A stretch of DNA of 64,000 nt from Litorimonas sp. (GCA_029936425.1 JAPYSU010000006.1:132425-196424); one strand, 5' to 3'. Positions 34,357 to 42,908 are shown, counted from the first letter of the stretch. Numbers and translations are program-made. The notes: generated by a model not told the origin, from the letters alone.

Positions 34357-34376
34357 CTAGCACTTATATGTGCTAG
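34357..34376. promoter_or_regulatory. Inverted repeat upstream of etfB, candidate operator
   Basis: CTAGCAC, six bases (TTATAT), then GTGCTAG form a perfect 7-base inverted repeat centred about 70 bases before the etfB start. Read on the minus strand its centre gives ATATAA, which could be part of a -10 box, with TTGAAA 19 bases further upstream. Dimeric regulators such as TetR- or LysR-type proteins bind sites of this shape, but no regulator gene is adjacent. Confidence 0.45.
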
Positions 34377-34570
34377 ACAAGCCCTATTTTCAAGATGTGC
34401 TTTGCTTGCGATTTCGCATAGCGGCAATATATCCGCGTTTGGGGGAAAGTGGGGAAGGGAATATGAGCTGAGCATCGTCCACGCTTTCGGTCCCGCTCGC
34501 CATCTCTACATCCGAACGCGGCACCGCGAAACGGGGTTAGTGAGGATGTAGCCGACTTTTCAATTCCTTA

Positions 34571-34701
34571 GTCACACCGACGCAGGCGAAGCCTGCCCGG
34601 TGCAAGTGCCTTATGCTTGGCGTCTTGACCCGTAGAAGACGTTTTTCGCTGAACCGGCAAGGCACTTATACCGGGCGACCTGAGGGTCGCGTCGGTATGA
34701 C
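34571..34701. repeat. 131-bp palindromic element with side hairpins
   Basis: The outer arms GTCACACCGACGC and GCGTCGGTATGAC pair with one mismatch or wobble. The inner arms GCCCGGTGCAAGTGCCTT and AAGGCACTTATACCGGGC pair except at two positions. Between them each side has a perfect small hairpin, GCAGGC-GAA-GCCTGC and GCGACC-TGAG-GGTCGC. In the middle CGTCTT and AAGACG are followed by TTTTT, which looks like a terminator. No second copy is in the window. Confidence 0.8.
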
Positions 34702-34731
34702 ATGGGACAGAGGTTCGCTCTCCTATTATTC

Positions 34732-34851
34732 CTGTCATTCCGGGGCGCGCAGCGAACCCGGAAGGTCGAGAGGTTGCGGGCTAACTCATCGGAGGCATAC
34801 AACCTCTCGGCCTTCCGCATCTGCGCCCTTCGGGCTTGTGCGGAATGACAG
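34732..34851. repeat. Palindromic element with CTGTCATTCCG ends, copy B
   Basis: This has the same ends (CTGTCATTCCG and CGGAATGACAG) and inner arms (CGGAAGGTCGAGAGGTTG and CAACCTCTCGGCCTTCCG) as the element at 11160-11277, with diverged side hairpins, here GCCC-TTCG-GGGC-like. It lies directly upstream of copy B of the dispersed repeat, as copy A of the palindrome does for copy A of the repeat. Confidence 0.8.
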
Positions 34852-34874
34852 AAAAAATTGATTTGTGCATTGCC

Positions 34875-35235
34875 CAAGCCTTTCGTCCCACTGCCCATCT
34901 CGGGGTCAGTCTTTGCGTTCGTCCTTGAATAAAGTGGACGGCCCGCGGGGTCGGTATCCTTGCCGGAGACCGAATTTGGTAATGTTTCGCAAGGACCAAG
35001 CCCCGCGGCAGCGGTTTTATCGCAGCGGCCTTGTAGCGATCCTCCTGTGTTGGAGGTCGTCCGCAGTCTAGGCGATCGGCCTGCATCCTTCAAAGAAGTC
35101 ACAGGGTGGAACGCCAGAGCGTCAGGCACGCGCATTGACAGACCCGGCACACACCTCTCAGTCACGAAAGGTCGCTCAGTCCCGCCGTCTCGTACTCCAG
35201 AAGGTGACGTCTTCCTGTCCATGAGCAAAAGAACA
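34875..35235 (+). repeat. Dispersed repeat unit, copy B
   Basis: This matches the reverse complement of 10803-11135. The block 34929-34972 differs from its partner at one of 44 positions. The stem halves CCGCGGGG (34943-34950) and CCCCGCGG (35001-35008) enclose a second pair, CCTTGC and GCAAGG. The 3' part (35200-35235) has GAAG-GTGACGT-CTTC where copy A has GTAG-GTGACGT-CTAC, so one base pair is changed on both sides. The middle (about 35015-35150) is poorly conserved. It is unclear whether it encodes RNA, a peptide or neither. Confidence 0.7.
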
Positions 35236-35338
35236 ATGTTGAATATAAGGGTAAATGGGGAAGAGGGGATCGGTCTCTTGGAATTTTTTGTAAGGGATTG
35301 AGAGGGTTGGAGTTTTTGGCAAGATAAGTGTGGATTAT

Positions 35339-35468
35339 CTTCCCCCGTTTACGGGGGAAGTCCCGCAAAGCGGGGATGGGGGGAGCGTATTACGCTGGCG
35401 TCTGTTTTGCGCGGCTCCCCCCTCCGAGCCGCATGCGCGGCCCACCTCCCCCGTAAACGGAGGAGGGT
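35339..35468. repeat. Palindromic element with CTTCCCCCGTTTACGG arms
   Basis: The left outer arm CTTCCCCCGTTTACGGGGGA pairs with the right arm CCTCCCCCGTAAACGGAGGA. The inner arms TGGGGGGAGC and GGCTCCCCCC also pair, and each side carries a small hairpin (TCCCGCAAAGCGGGGA; CCGAGCCGCATGCGCGGC). Palindromes of this wording, often annotated by chance as short proteins, are frequent between alphaproteobacterial genes. Confidence 0.75.
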
Positions 35469-35555
35469 AAACCCCGTGAACAGGAGGAGCGGGATTACTT
35501 CCGACGCCAGATCGTGCCGTCTGGGCCGTCTTCCTATATAATGCCGCGCGCCTGG

Positions 35556-37193
35556 TTATTCCTCCGGCGGCGTGACACTCGCGGAGAAACCGATATCCTC
35601 CGGGCTTAGATTGTTTTCGCGGGCCTCGGCCAAGGTCTTAACAGAAAGCGGCTCTGGCGGATTGACGGACACGGTTAGAGTGCCGCCATTGTCGATAAAC
35701 TGCGTTGCGGCGGTACCGAATTGCGCAATGACTTCGCTTTCCAGATCGGATTTACCCATAAAGGTGGCCGCCATAATCGCGAGTTTCAATTGTTTCTTCA
35801 GATTGCCTTCTGATTGACCGGACATTTCACTGGCGAGTTTCAGGCCGCGCTCGACAATGGATTTATCTTCCAGGCTCAGTTTCATTGTGCGGAGTTTGAC
35901 AGGTTCGAAAGCATTGAGAGTTTCTTCGAGGGTTGGAGGGGTCACCTCTTCGGCGTCTGCACTTTCCCGCTCCTGCTCTAATTTCGCCTTTTCGACCATG
36001 GCAGAGAGCCCTTCCGCCTCATAGGTATAATTTAATCGGAAACCCTCTTCCATGTCGATCAGCCCGTCTCTGAGAGTGATCGTATCTTCATTTTCATTCA
36101 GAACCTGCGTTTGGGAACTCCGCAGAACGATTTCGTCAAAGCCGAGACGCTTCAGAGCGTCATATCCTTGCGCGGCCTGAGGGTTTTCAGGTTGCGATAA
36201 AAAGGAAAACCGGAACGGTTTACTCACCTGGGTAATCGTGGTCACGCCGCCCGCTTCGCTCGCTTTGCCTTCAAAGCCCTCAAAAGCGGCCTTGATAAAA
36301 TCATTGGTAAAGCTGCCTTCTCCGATGACGACCGAGTCATAGGGTTTGGCATAGAGGTTCATTTGCCCGAGAAGTTGCCCCAAACCCAAATTGGCATCTT
36401 TTGGAGACACATCCTGATAAGCATTCATATTCAGGCCCCGGGCCGACCCGCCCTCGAAAACCAGCTTTGATGTCTTTTCATTCTGGCCTTTCAGAGTGAA
36501 ATCGACTTTGCCGATCTTTGCGTCCGCCAGGCGTTGGTCTTCATTAACGCCCCAGATTATATGGTCTATTGTGCCATTGGCCTCGTCTCCGCGGACCGTA
36601 ATGTCATTCAGGGAAATAGCGCCAAAACTGACCTTTTCATCTTCTTCAATTTCAACTTCCAGATCATCAAGTCCTTCGCGGCTTTGCAGAGCCTCGATAA
36701 TGGCTTGCGCCATTTTCGGGCTGGGCCGGGCCACGCTCATGGCATCTATATCAAGATTGACGTCTTCGCCGGTGATGACAACGTTCTGGAAATTCGCACG
36801 GTCAAAACTCGGCTCGCCTTCGACCATATGTATGCCGAATAATTCGGCTTTACCGATCGTCAGCCGGCTGTCTTCGGCTTTTGAGACAAGATCTGTATAG
36901 ACGTAATTCCCGTTTTGGCCTTTTCGGCTGTCCCAGCTCATAACGCCCTGGCTGTCAAGATTGAGCGCTTTCAAGGCCTGATTGGCCTCGGCATCAGGCA
37001 CATCGCGTTCTGCAACGTCAAAATAGGGCGCAAAGACTTTTTCGTCCGGCGTGGAAAGGCCCAAAGGCGGCGCTTCTGCAGAAATTTGTGCGCTCTCCCC
37101 CTTGTCCTTTGGCGAACACGCCCCCAAAACTAAGCTGGTAGAGGCGAGCGTTATTGCTACTGTACCAAGAAGGGATTTTCGTAAAGTCGTCAT
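35556..37193 (-). CDS. Large predicted lipoprotein, unknown function
   Basis: This 545-residue protein has a signal peptide and lipobox (STSLVLGAC). The rest is an extended repetitive beta-rich protein with many acidic residues. Phrases such as LTIGKAELFGIHMVEGEP, VSFGAISLNDITVRGDEANG and DAKIGKVDFTLKG read like repeated short strands, as in AsmA- or DUF945-like periplasmic proteins, but I cannot assign a family. Glu/Asp-rich stretches (LEVEIEEDEKV; ESADAEEVTPP) are solvent-exposed linkers. Its start codon shares bases with the start of the divergent metallopeptidase gene, which leaves no room for separate promoters between the two start codons. Confidence 0.65.
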   Translation of the reverse strand: MTTLRKSLLGTVAITLASTSLVLGACSPKDKGESAQISAEAPPLGLSTPDEKVFAPYFDVAERDVPDAEANQALKALNLDSQGVMSWDSRKGQNGNYVYTDLVSKAEDSRLTIGKAELFGIHMVEGEPSFDRANFQNVVITGEDVNLDIDAMSVARPSPKMAQAIIEALQSREGLDDLEVEIEEDEKVSFGAISLNDITVRGDEANGTIDHIIWGVNEDQRLADAKIGKVDFTLKGQNEKTSKLVFEGGSARGLNMNAYQDVSPKDANLGLGQLLGQMNLYAKPYDSVVIGEGSFTNDFIKAAFEGFEGKASEAGGVTTITQVSKPFRFSFLSQPENPQAAQGYDALKRLGFDEIVLRSSQTQVLNENEDTITLRDGLIDMEEGFRLNYTYEAEGLSAMVEKAKLEQERESADAEEVTPPTLEETLNAFEPVKLRTMKLSLEDKSIVERGLKLASEMSGQSEGNLKKQLKLAIMAATFMGKSDLESEVIAQFGTAATQFIDNGGTLTVSVNPPEPLSVKTLAEARENNLSPEDIGFSASVTPPEE

Positions 37194-37989
37194 GGGTCGT
37201 GTCCATTCACATTTAGGGTCAGCGGGTCAAAAAGCCCGACAATGGCTGTCTGGTAGCACGCCGGACACGCCGTCAAAAGATTCTTTTCCCTTACGGGATA
37301 GTCATGATCCTCGCATTCTCTATGTGCTGAGCGACAGAGCCCGGCGCATATCCTTGAAGGTCAAGACATCCGAACGCGAAGTCCACGTGGTTGTTCCGGG
37401 GGCCCGTCATTTCAAGGCGGCGCAGAAATTTGCGCGCCAGCAGGCCGATTGGATAAATGTGCAGCTTGAAACCCTGCCCCCGCCTCAGCCTTTCGCGCCC
37501 GGAGAGAACATTCTCTATCGCGGCGTGCCATACCGCCTGATCAAACCCGAAGGACGCGGCCGCGCCAAAGTCGATAACGCCCTTCGCAAGATTATTGTGC
37601 CTTCCCCTGACCTTGAGAGTTTTCCCGGACGGGTTCGGCGCTTTCTCATCCGTGAGGCCCGGGAAGAATTAGAGGCGGCAAGTCACCATTACGCTGAAAA
37701 ACTCGGTATGAGGGTCGGTAAGGTCAGTGTGCGGGATACCTCTTCGCGCTGGGGCTCCTGTATCACCCGGAAAGGCGAAGGTCATATCAGCTATAGCTGG
37801 CGGCTGATCTGCGCGCCGGCTTATGTTCTGGATTATGTCGCCGCCCATGAATGCGCGCATATGGTCGAGGCCAATCACTCCCAGGCCTTTTGGGATGTGT
37901 GTGACTCTATTAATGAGGATGTAAAAAAATCCAAAAAATGGCTCAATAAAAACGGCGCGCATCTTCACGCCGTGGGCGCGGATTTTTAA
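37192..37989 (+). CDS. YgjP-like (DUF45/SprT-related) metallopeptidase
   Basis: This 265-residue protein matches the YgjP/DUF45 family. The conserved C-terminal half has TSSRWGSCITRKGEGHISYS, then DYVAAHECAHMVEANHSQAFW. HECAH is the HExxH zinc site, and the later histidine in NHSQAFW is the third ligand. In the N-terminal half RAKVDNALRKIIVP is the usual strand. The family's peptidase activity is presumed but largely unproven. ATG 37192 is used because the start is otherwise unmarked; the first 40 residues are variable, and a start further inside is possible. It is divergent from the large lipoprotein gene. Confidence 0.8.
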   Translation: MGRVHSHLGSAGQKARQWLSGSTPDTPSKDSFPLRDSHDPRILYVLSDRARRISLKVKTSEREVHVVVPGARHFKAAQKFARQQADWINVQLETLPPPQPFAPGENILYRGVPYRLIKPEGRGRAKVDNALRKIIVPSPDLESFPGRVRRFLIREAREELEAASHHYAEKLGMRVGKVSVRDTSSRWGSCITRKGEGHISYSWRLICAPAYVLDYVAAHECAHMVEANHSQAFWDVCDSINEDVKKSKKWLNKNGAHLHAVGADF

Positions 37990-38006
37990 AGACGTCAGCC
38001 TGACAG

Positions 38007-39233
38007 TTAGATCAGCGCGGCAATAGCCAGCAGCACGCTGACAATCGACGCCGACATAAAATTGGAGAGGTTCCCGGCGAGAACTGTTTTCAGTCCAAGC
38101 TTGGAAATCTCTGATTTACGTTCCGGCACGAGGGCGGAAAGCCCGGCGAGAAGAATAGCCAGCCCGCTAAAATTCGCAAATCCGCACAAGGCCATAGTTA
38201 TGGCAATCTGTCCCTGATTGGAAAAACTGCTGATTTTCGGCGCAAAACTCGCATAGGCCAGAAACTCATTCAGGATAACTTTCTGTCCGAGATAAATCCC
38301 GGCTTCGCGGCATTCTTCCCACGGCACGCCGATGATAAAGGCAAGGGGCTGAAAAATCCAACTAAACAGACCCTCAAGAGAGAGGTCGTCGGCTCCGAAC
38401 CACCCTCCGATACCGCCCAATATACCGTTTAAAAGTGCAATCACGGCCAGAAAGGCAATCAATACCGCGATCACGCTCAACATGATTTGTAGGCCCGTCA
38501 GCGCCCCATTCGTAGCGGCTTCAACGAAGCTGCCGGCTTTGCGTGTATCTACCTTTTCGGCGTCTTCCTTGGTGATATCAAACGGCATTTCTGTTTCGGG
38601 CACGAGCATGCGTCCCATCAACAGCCCTCCCGGGGCGGACATGAACGCCGCCGTGATCAAGAGGTCACTGCGGATCCCCAAGGCGGCATAGGCAAATAAA
38701 ACCGTGCCCGCGACACTGGACAGGCCAAGAGCCATCATCACGAAAAGCTGAGAGCGTGTAATTTTTTTCAAATAGGGCGCAATTGTCAACGGCGCTTCGG
38801 CCATGCCGACAAACACATTGGCGGCCGCGCAAATGGACTCCAATCGGGAGGTTCCGGTTAAAAATCGTAACGCCCCGCCCAGATATTTAATAATGATATC
38901 CATAATCCGGAAATAGAACAGCAGACTCATGAGCGCCCCGATGAAAATTATGACGGGCAGAACCTGAAAGGCCAAAACCATACCATTTGCCGGATCGGCA
39001 ATCGGGCCGAACATGAAGCTGATACCGTCCTGTGCATAAGAGAGCATTTTCTGAACCCCGCGGCTCACCGCGGATAACACGCCCACACCGATCGGGGTGA
39101 ACAGAGCAAACAGGGCAATCGCGGTCTGCAAGAGCAGAAGCCGCCCCACTTCCAGGGCTTTGATGGATTTCCGGCTTTCGGAAAAAAGAAATGCAATGCC
39201 GAGTAAAACGACAATACCAATTAAACCTGTCAT
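38007..39233 (-). CDS. Concentrative nucleoside transporter (CNT/NupC family)
   Basis: This 408-residue protein has eight or more membrane helices. Family motifs are VFVGMAEAPLTIAPYLKKIT (the EAPL nucleoside-binding segment), a MSAPGGLLMGRMLVPET stretch, NEFLAYASFA and CGFANFSGLAILLAGLSAL. CNT proteins take up nucleosides with sodium or protons. It is followed on the same strand by purine nucleoside phosphorylase just upstream (36-base gap), an operon that fits nucleoside salvage: import and phosphorolysis. Confidence 0.93.
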   Translation of the reverse strand: MTGLIGIVVLLGIAFLFSESRKSIKALEVGRLLLLQTAIALFALFTPIGVGVLSAVSRGVQKMLSYAQDGISFMFGPIADPANGMVLAFQVLPVIIFIGALMSLLFYFRIMDIIIKYLGGALRFLTGTSRLESICAAANVFVGMAEAPLTIAPYLKKITRSQLFVMMALGLSSVAGTVLFAYAALGIRSDLLITAAFMSAPGGLLMGRMLVPETEMPFDITKEDAEKVDTRKAGSFVEAATNGALTGLQIMLSVIAVLIAFLAVIALLNGILGGIGGWFGADDLSLEGLFSWIFQPLAFIIGVPWEECREAGIYLGQKVILNEFLAYASFAPKISSFSNQGQIAITMALCGFANFSGLAILLAGLSALVPERKSEISKLGLKTVLAGNLSNFMSASIVSVLLAIAALI

Positions 39234-39269
39234 GCTTGGCTCCCAGCCGGAACGCCTGACCCCCAGCCG

Positions 39270-40091
39270 TTACACCTGGCTTACTACATGTTTAATTCGG
39301 TTTTCCAAGCGGCCTCTCGCCTTTGTGATAATGTCCCAAATCTCTTCGATGCCTGTGGCGCTTTGACGGTCGGGATCCGTAATCACCGGATTGACGATCA
39401 GGCTCAGGGCCAGAACCCGAAGCCCCAGATAACGGGCCATGATGACTTCGGGAACCGTCGACATACCCACCATATCCGCCCCCATCTGGCGAAGCATCCG
39501 CCCTTCGGCCGGGGTTTCAAATTGCGGCCCGCCGAGACAGGCATATATCCCTCTCTGCAATCTTCCTCCCGGAGCCTTGCCAACCAAATTCAACAAATCC
39601 GCATCATAAGCGCGGCTCAGATCGACAAAACGGTTTCGACCGTTTTCTTCCCCCCGGCCTGTAAGGGGGCTTTGCCCCATAAGTCCGGGAAAGAATATAT
39701 GATCCGAGATTGAAATAATTTCGCCCGCCTCAAAATCAGGATTCAGAGAGCCGGATACATTGGTCAAAATGATAGTTTTGACGCCCATCGCCGCCAATAA
39801 TTCGACGGGCCGCGTCACGTCGGCCGGGGAATGACCCTCATAAAGGTGAAAGCGTCCCTGGAATGCGGCGACCGTCTTTCCGCTCCAGTCTCCGATATGC
39901 AAAACGCCTTTATGAGACGGGGCTGTCGCCCTCGGAAAGCCTTCAATCTCTGAATAGGGGATTTGAACCCCGGCAATTTGCTTCGCCATATCGCCGAGAC
40001 CGGAGCCGAGAACAAGGCCGACTTCCGGGACGGCTTCCGTTATTCCGGAAATGTGCTTGCGCGCCTTTTCAAGCTGCTGAGTCAATTGCAT
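39270..40091 (-). CDS. Purine nucleoside phosphorylase (trimeric PNP/MTAP superfamily)
   Basis: This 273-residue protein is of the trimeric PNP type. VGLVLGSGLGDMA is the phosphate loop, FQGRFHLYEGH follows, TNVSGSLNPDFEAGEI occupies the usual TNAxGG place, and GPQFETPAEGRMLR plus DMVGMSTVPEVIMA contain the base-binding region. It splits purine nucleosides with phosphate to ribose-1-phosphate and base. The start ATG 40091 follows AGGGAG; a TTG one codon earlier is an alternative. It is co-oriented with and just upstream of the nucleoside transporter gene. Confidence 0.92.
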   Translation of the reverse strand: MQLTQQLEKARKHISGITEAVPEVGLVLGSGLGDMAKQIAGVQIPYSEIEGFPRATAPSHKGVLHIGDWSGKTVAAFQGRFHLYEGHSPADVTRPVELLAAMGVKTIILTNVSGSLNPDFEAGEIISISDHIFFPGLMGQSPLTGRGEENGRNRFVDLSRAYDADLLNLVGKAPGGRLQRGIYACLGGPQFETPAEGRMLRQMGADMVGMSTVPEVIMARYLGLRVLALSLIVNPVITDPDRQSATGIEEIWDIITKARGRLENRIKHVVSQV

Positions 40092-40115
40092 CAAGCGTCT
40101 CCCTGACCGGTGCGC

Positions 40116-40607
40116 CTATTCCCCTCGCTGGATAATTAAGCCGTCTACGGCTTCGAATTCCACCGCATCGACGCAATCCTCACCTTCGGTTTTACAGGTC
40201 AGATTGGGGGCCGTAATCACGCTTAGTTCTTCGCATTTGCGGGCCGGAAACAGAAGCCGCGCCGTGTTTGTTTCACCCGGCGCCACGGCCTGGGCAAACA
40301 TGTTTCCGCTATCCTCCTGTCCGGAGCCTGTAACGGAAAATGACATCATGGACACTGTGGCCTCGGACTCCGTTCCGTTTGTAATCGTAATCGGCAAAAT
40401 ACAGGTATTGGGCTCGTCAACTTTCGGCAGAGAAGACACAACGATCCGGCCATCCGTCGCTGGCAAGGCGTCCTCTTCCATTTGGGATTGCGAAACAGGT
40501 GTTTCTTCATCCCCGGTTTGATCGGATGGATTATCCCCGCACGCCGAGAGAGCCGAAACAGACAGAGCCGCAGCCAGAGCGAAGAGGGAAACATTTTTGT
40601 AAAACAT
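40116..40607 (-). CDS. Small predicted lipoprotein, unknown function
   Basis: This 163-residue protein has a clear lipobox (VSALSAC) at the end of an 22-residue signal peptide. A spacer rich in Asp, Glu, Ser and Thr follows, then a beta-sandwich-like region (PNTCILPITITNGTESEATV) and several cysteines (CILP, RKCEEL, LTCKTEGEDC) that may form disulfides in the periplasm. I do not recognise a family. It is placed between ptsP and the PNP gene on the same strand, with about 20 bases on each side, so it is probably in the same transcript. Confidence 0.7.
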   Translation of the reverse strand: MFYKNVSLFALAAALSVSALSACGDNPSDQTGDEETPVSQSQMEEDALPATDGRIVVSSLPKVDEPNTCILPITITNGTESEATVSMMSFSVTGSGQEDSGNMFAQAVAPGETNTARLLFPARKCEELSVITAPNLTCKTEGEDCVDAVEFEAVDGLIIQRGE

Positions 40608-40622
40608 AAAAATCCTGAATGT

Positions 40623-42908
40623 TTAAATGGGAACGCCTTCTCTTTCGCAAAATTTCCGGGCCGTTTCCCGAAGCGAAGAGAGCCGCGTATTGATATTGAG
40701 GTGAGGTTCGAGTTCAGCGCGCAATTTCCCGGCGTCCAAAGCCAGAATTGCGGATTTCACCGGGCCAATGCCTGTTACGGGCATGGAGAGGGTTTCATAG
40801 CCCAAAGCAACCAAGCAGACGGCTTCCAATGGGCGGCCCGCAATTTCGCCGCAAACACTGACGGGCGTGTCGTTCATTTTACACCCGACCGAGATAAATT
40901 TAAGGATTGAGAGCGCAGCCGGATGAAGCGGATCGTACCTGTCTGAAACGCGTGTATTATCGCGGTCAGCGGCAAAGAAAAACTGCATCAGGTCATTCGC
41001 CCCGACACTGACAAAATCCGCATGATCGCAAACAGCGTTGACCTGCCACGCCAATGACGGCGTCTCCAACATGACCCCGATCTCGATTTTTTGAGGCAGT
41101 TCCTGCGCCAGGTTTTTCGCCCGCTCTATCTCTCGATTTAAAAGAGCGCGGGCCTCTATCATTTCGTCCACCGTGGTTACCATAGGAAACATCACGCGCA
41201 GATTTTTTCCGGCCCCGGCCGCGACCAAAGCGCGGAGTTGATATCGCATCAATCCAGGGCGATCCAGGGCGATGCGAATTGAGCGCCACCCCATGGCCGG
41301 GTTTTCCTCCGGAACTGGATCCATATAAGGCAGGATTTTATCTGACCCTAAATCCAGCGTGCGGAACGTTACGGGGCGATCCCCTGCCGCCTCCAGCGCT
41401 TGTCGATAGAGCTGTGTCTGCTCTTTGAGTTTCGGCATGAAATCACTGACCATAAATTGGAATTCGGTGCGGAAAAGACCGATCCCATCTGCCCCGGCGA
41501 TATCTAACTGAGGAAGATCCACCAAGAGCCCGGCATTCAACTGCAAGGAAATATTCAATCCATCCTTGGTTTTTGCCGGTTTCAACCGGAGCGCATTATA
41601 GGCCCGGGCCATTTCGCCCCGAACTGTCTGGCGCAACTCGAAGCCGGAAATTTGGGATTCCAATGGCCGAATGTGGACAACGCCGGTTTCGCCGTCCACC
41701 AGAACGTCATCCCCCGTTTCAATCAGATCCAGCACGCCTTCCGCTCGTCCCACCAGAGGAATACCCAAAGCCCGGCAGATAATAGAGGTATGAGAGCTTG
41801 CTGACCCTTCCTCCAAAACGATTGCGCGTAATTTATCCCGATCATAATCCAGCAATTCAGCCGGGCCAATTTCGCGCGCAAAAATGATGGCGTCGTCTGA
41901 AATATTTTTATTCCCGGGCATCAAAGCTTCGCCGGACAGGGCGCGTAAAAGGCGGTTGGCCAAATCTTCGAGATCATGCAGCCTTGCCCGCAAATAGGCA
42001 TCGCGGGATTTCATCAGCCGCGCTCTATGCTCATTCCGAACGCGTTCAACCGCCGCTTCAGCGGTTAATCCGGAATGCACAGCTTCGCGCAGGCGCCCGA
42101 CCCATTTTCTGTCATAGGCAAACATGCGGTAAGTTTCGTAAATCTCTTTGGACGCTCTGGAGATTCCGGCCGCTTCCCCGGAGACCATTGCGTCCACTGA
42201 GGCGCGAAGTTTCTTAATGCCCACTTCCAGCCGTGTTTCCTCGGCGGCTATATTCTCCGACAATAGATTGGCAGGCGGTACAGGGGGAAGATGAAGATAG
42301 GCATGACCCTGCGCCAAACCGTCCGCAAAGGCCTTGCCTTTGAGCGTTTCAGGTTTTGTGGCCGCAAGGGTAATCCCCTTCAAGGCGGCCTTTTTCCCGC
42401 CGATGCGTTCGTCATCGACAATGATCTCGCCGATCACCATGGCCACCGTCAAAAGGTCTTCAACTTCCTCTTCATTGAAACTCCGGGCATCTTCGGACTG
42501 CACGACCAAGACGCCGAGGACGCGGCTACCGCGCAAAATAGGCACGCCCAGAAATGACCGGAACGGATCTTCGGCGGTTTCGGGCCTGTAGGAAAAGAGC
42601 GGATGGCTTGGCGCATCCGCCAGGTTGAGCGGACGAGCGGTCAGACTCACATGTCCGACAAGGCCTTCGCCCGGTTTCAAACGGGTTTTGTGAACCGCGG
42701 ATTTCTTGAGGCCTTCCGTCGCCGATAATTCCAGCTCATCGCCTTTGCGCAGAAGATAAACCGAGGCCACTTTGACCTGCATGGCGGCGGATATCGCTGT
42801 GACGAAAGCATCCAGACGCCCTTGAACCGACTCGGTACCCGCCATCGCCTCGCGAATGGCCCGCATGAGCTTTGGCGGGGTCGTTTTTATGTTCGGCTCG
42901 ATACTCAC
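40623..42908 (-). CDS. ptsP: Phosphoenolpyruvate-protein phosphotransferase PtsP (EI-Ntr)
   Basis: This 761-residue protein has a GAF domain (about 15-165) followed by the enzyme I architecture. The phospho-histidine lies in GSASSHTSIICRALGIPLVG. The PEP-binding domain shows GIGLFRTEFQFM, FRTLDLGSDKILPY, NPAMGWRSIRIALDRP, EIGVMLETPSL, SVGANDLMQFFFAADRDN and the active-site cysteine in VCGEIAGRPLEA. It is the first step of the nitrogen PTS, passing phosphate from PEP to NPr (PtsO) and EIIA-Ntr, and senses glutamine through its GAF domain. NPr and EIIA genes are not in the window. No overlap with neighbours. Confidence 0.96.
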   Translation of the reverse strand: MSIEPNIKTTPPKLMRAIREAMAGTESVQGRLDAFVTAISAAMQVKVASVYLLRKGDELELSATEGLKKSAVHKTRLKPGEGLVGHVSLTARPLNLADAPSHPLFSYRPETAEDPFRSFLGVPILRGSRVLGVLVVQSEDARSFNEEEVEDLLTVAMVIGEIIVDDERIGGKKAALKGITLAATKPETLKGKAFADGLAQGHAYLHLPPVPPANLLSENIAAEETRLEVGIKKLRASVDAMVSGEAAGISRASKEIYETYRMFAYDRKWVGRLREAVHSGLTAEAAVERVRNEHRARLMKSRDAYLRARLHDLEDLANRLLRALSGEALMPGNKNISDDAIIFAREIGPAELLDYDRDKLRAIVLEEGSASSHTSIICRALGIPLVGRAEGVLDLIETGDDVLVDGETGVVHIRPLESQISGFELRQTVRGEMARAYNALRLKPAKTKDGLNISLQLNAGLLVDLPQLDIAGADGIGLFRTEFQFMVSDFMPKLKEQTQLYRQALEAAGDRPVTFRTLDLGSDKILPYMDPVPEENPAMGWRSIRIALDRPGLMRYQLRALVAAGAGKNLRVMFPMVTTVDEMIEARALLNREIERAKNLAQELPQKIEIGVMLETPSLAWQVNAVCDHADFVSVGANDLMQFFFAADRDNTRVSDRYDPLHPAALSILKFISVGCKMNDTPVSVCGEIAGRPLEAVCLVALGYETLSMPVTGIGPVKSAILALDAGKLRAELEPHLNINTRLSSLRETARKFCEREGVPI

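Larger units (their letters stand above)
34298..35555. other. Gene-free repeat island
   Basis: About 1.26 kb between the etfB start and the end of a minus-strand lipoprotein gene contains no convincing gene. It is filled by the etfB upstream region, two long palindromes, copy B of the dispersed repeat and a third palindrome, all listed separately. The open frames here (for example 205 codons on the minus strand, 34611-35228) run through these palindromes and have low-complexity translations. Confidence 0.7.

Noticed and set aside
34611..35228. 205-codon minus-strand frame in the repeat island
   Set aside because: It reads through a palindrome and the repeat unit with no domain-like content; copy A has stops in the matching frame.
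34357..35468. CRISPR array in the repeat island
   Set aside because: The repeats are different palindromes present once each here, not identical repeats with regular spacers, and no cas gene is in the window.
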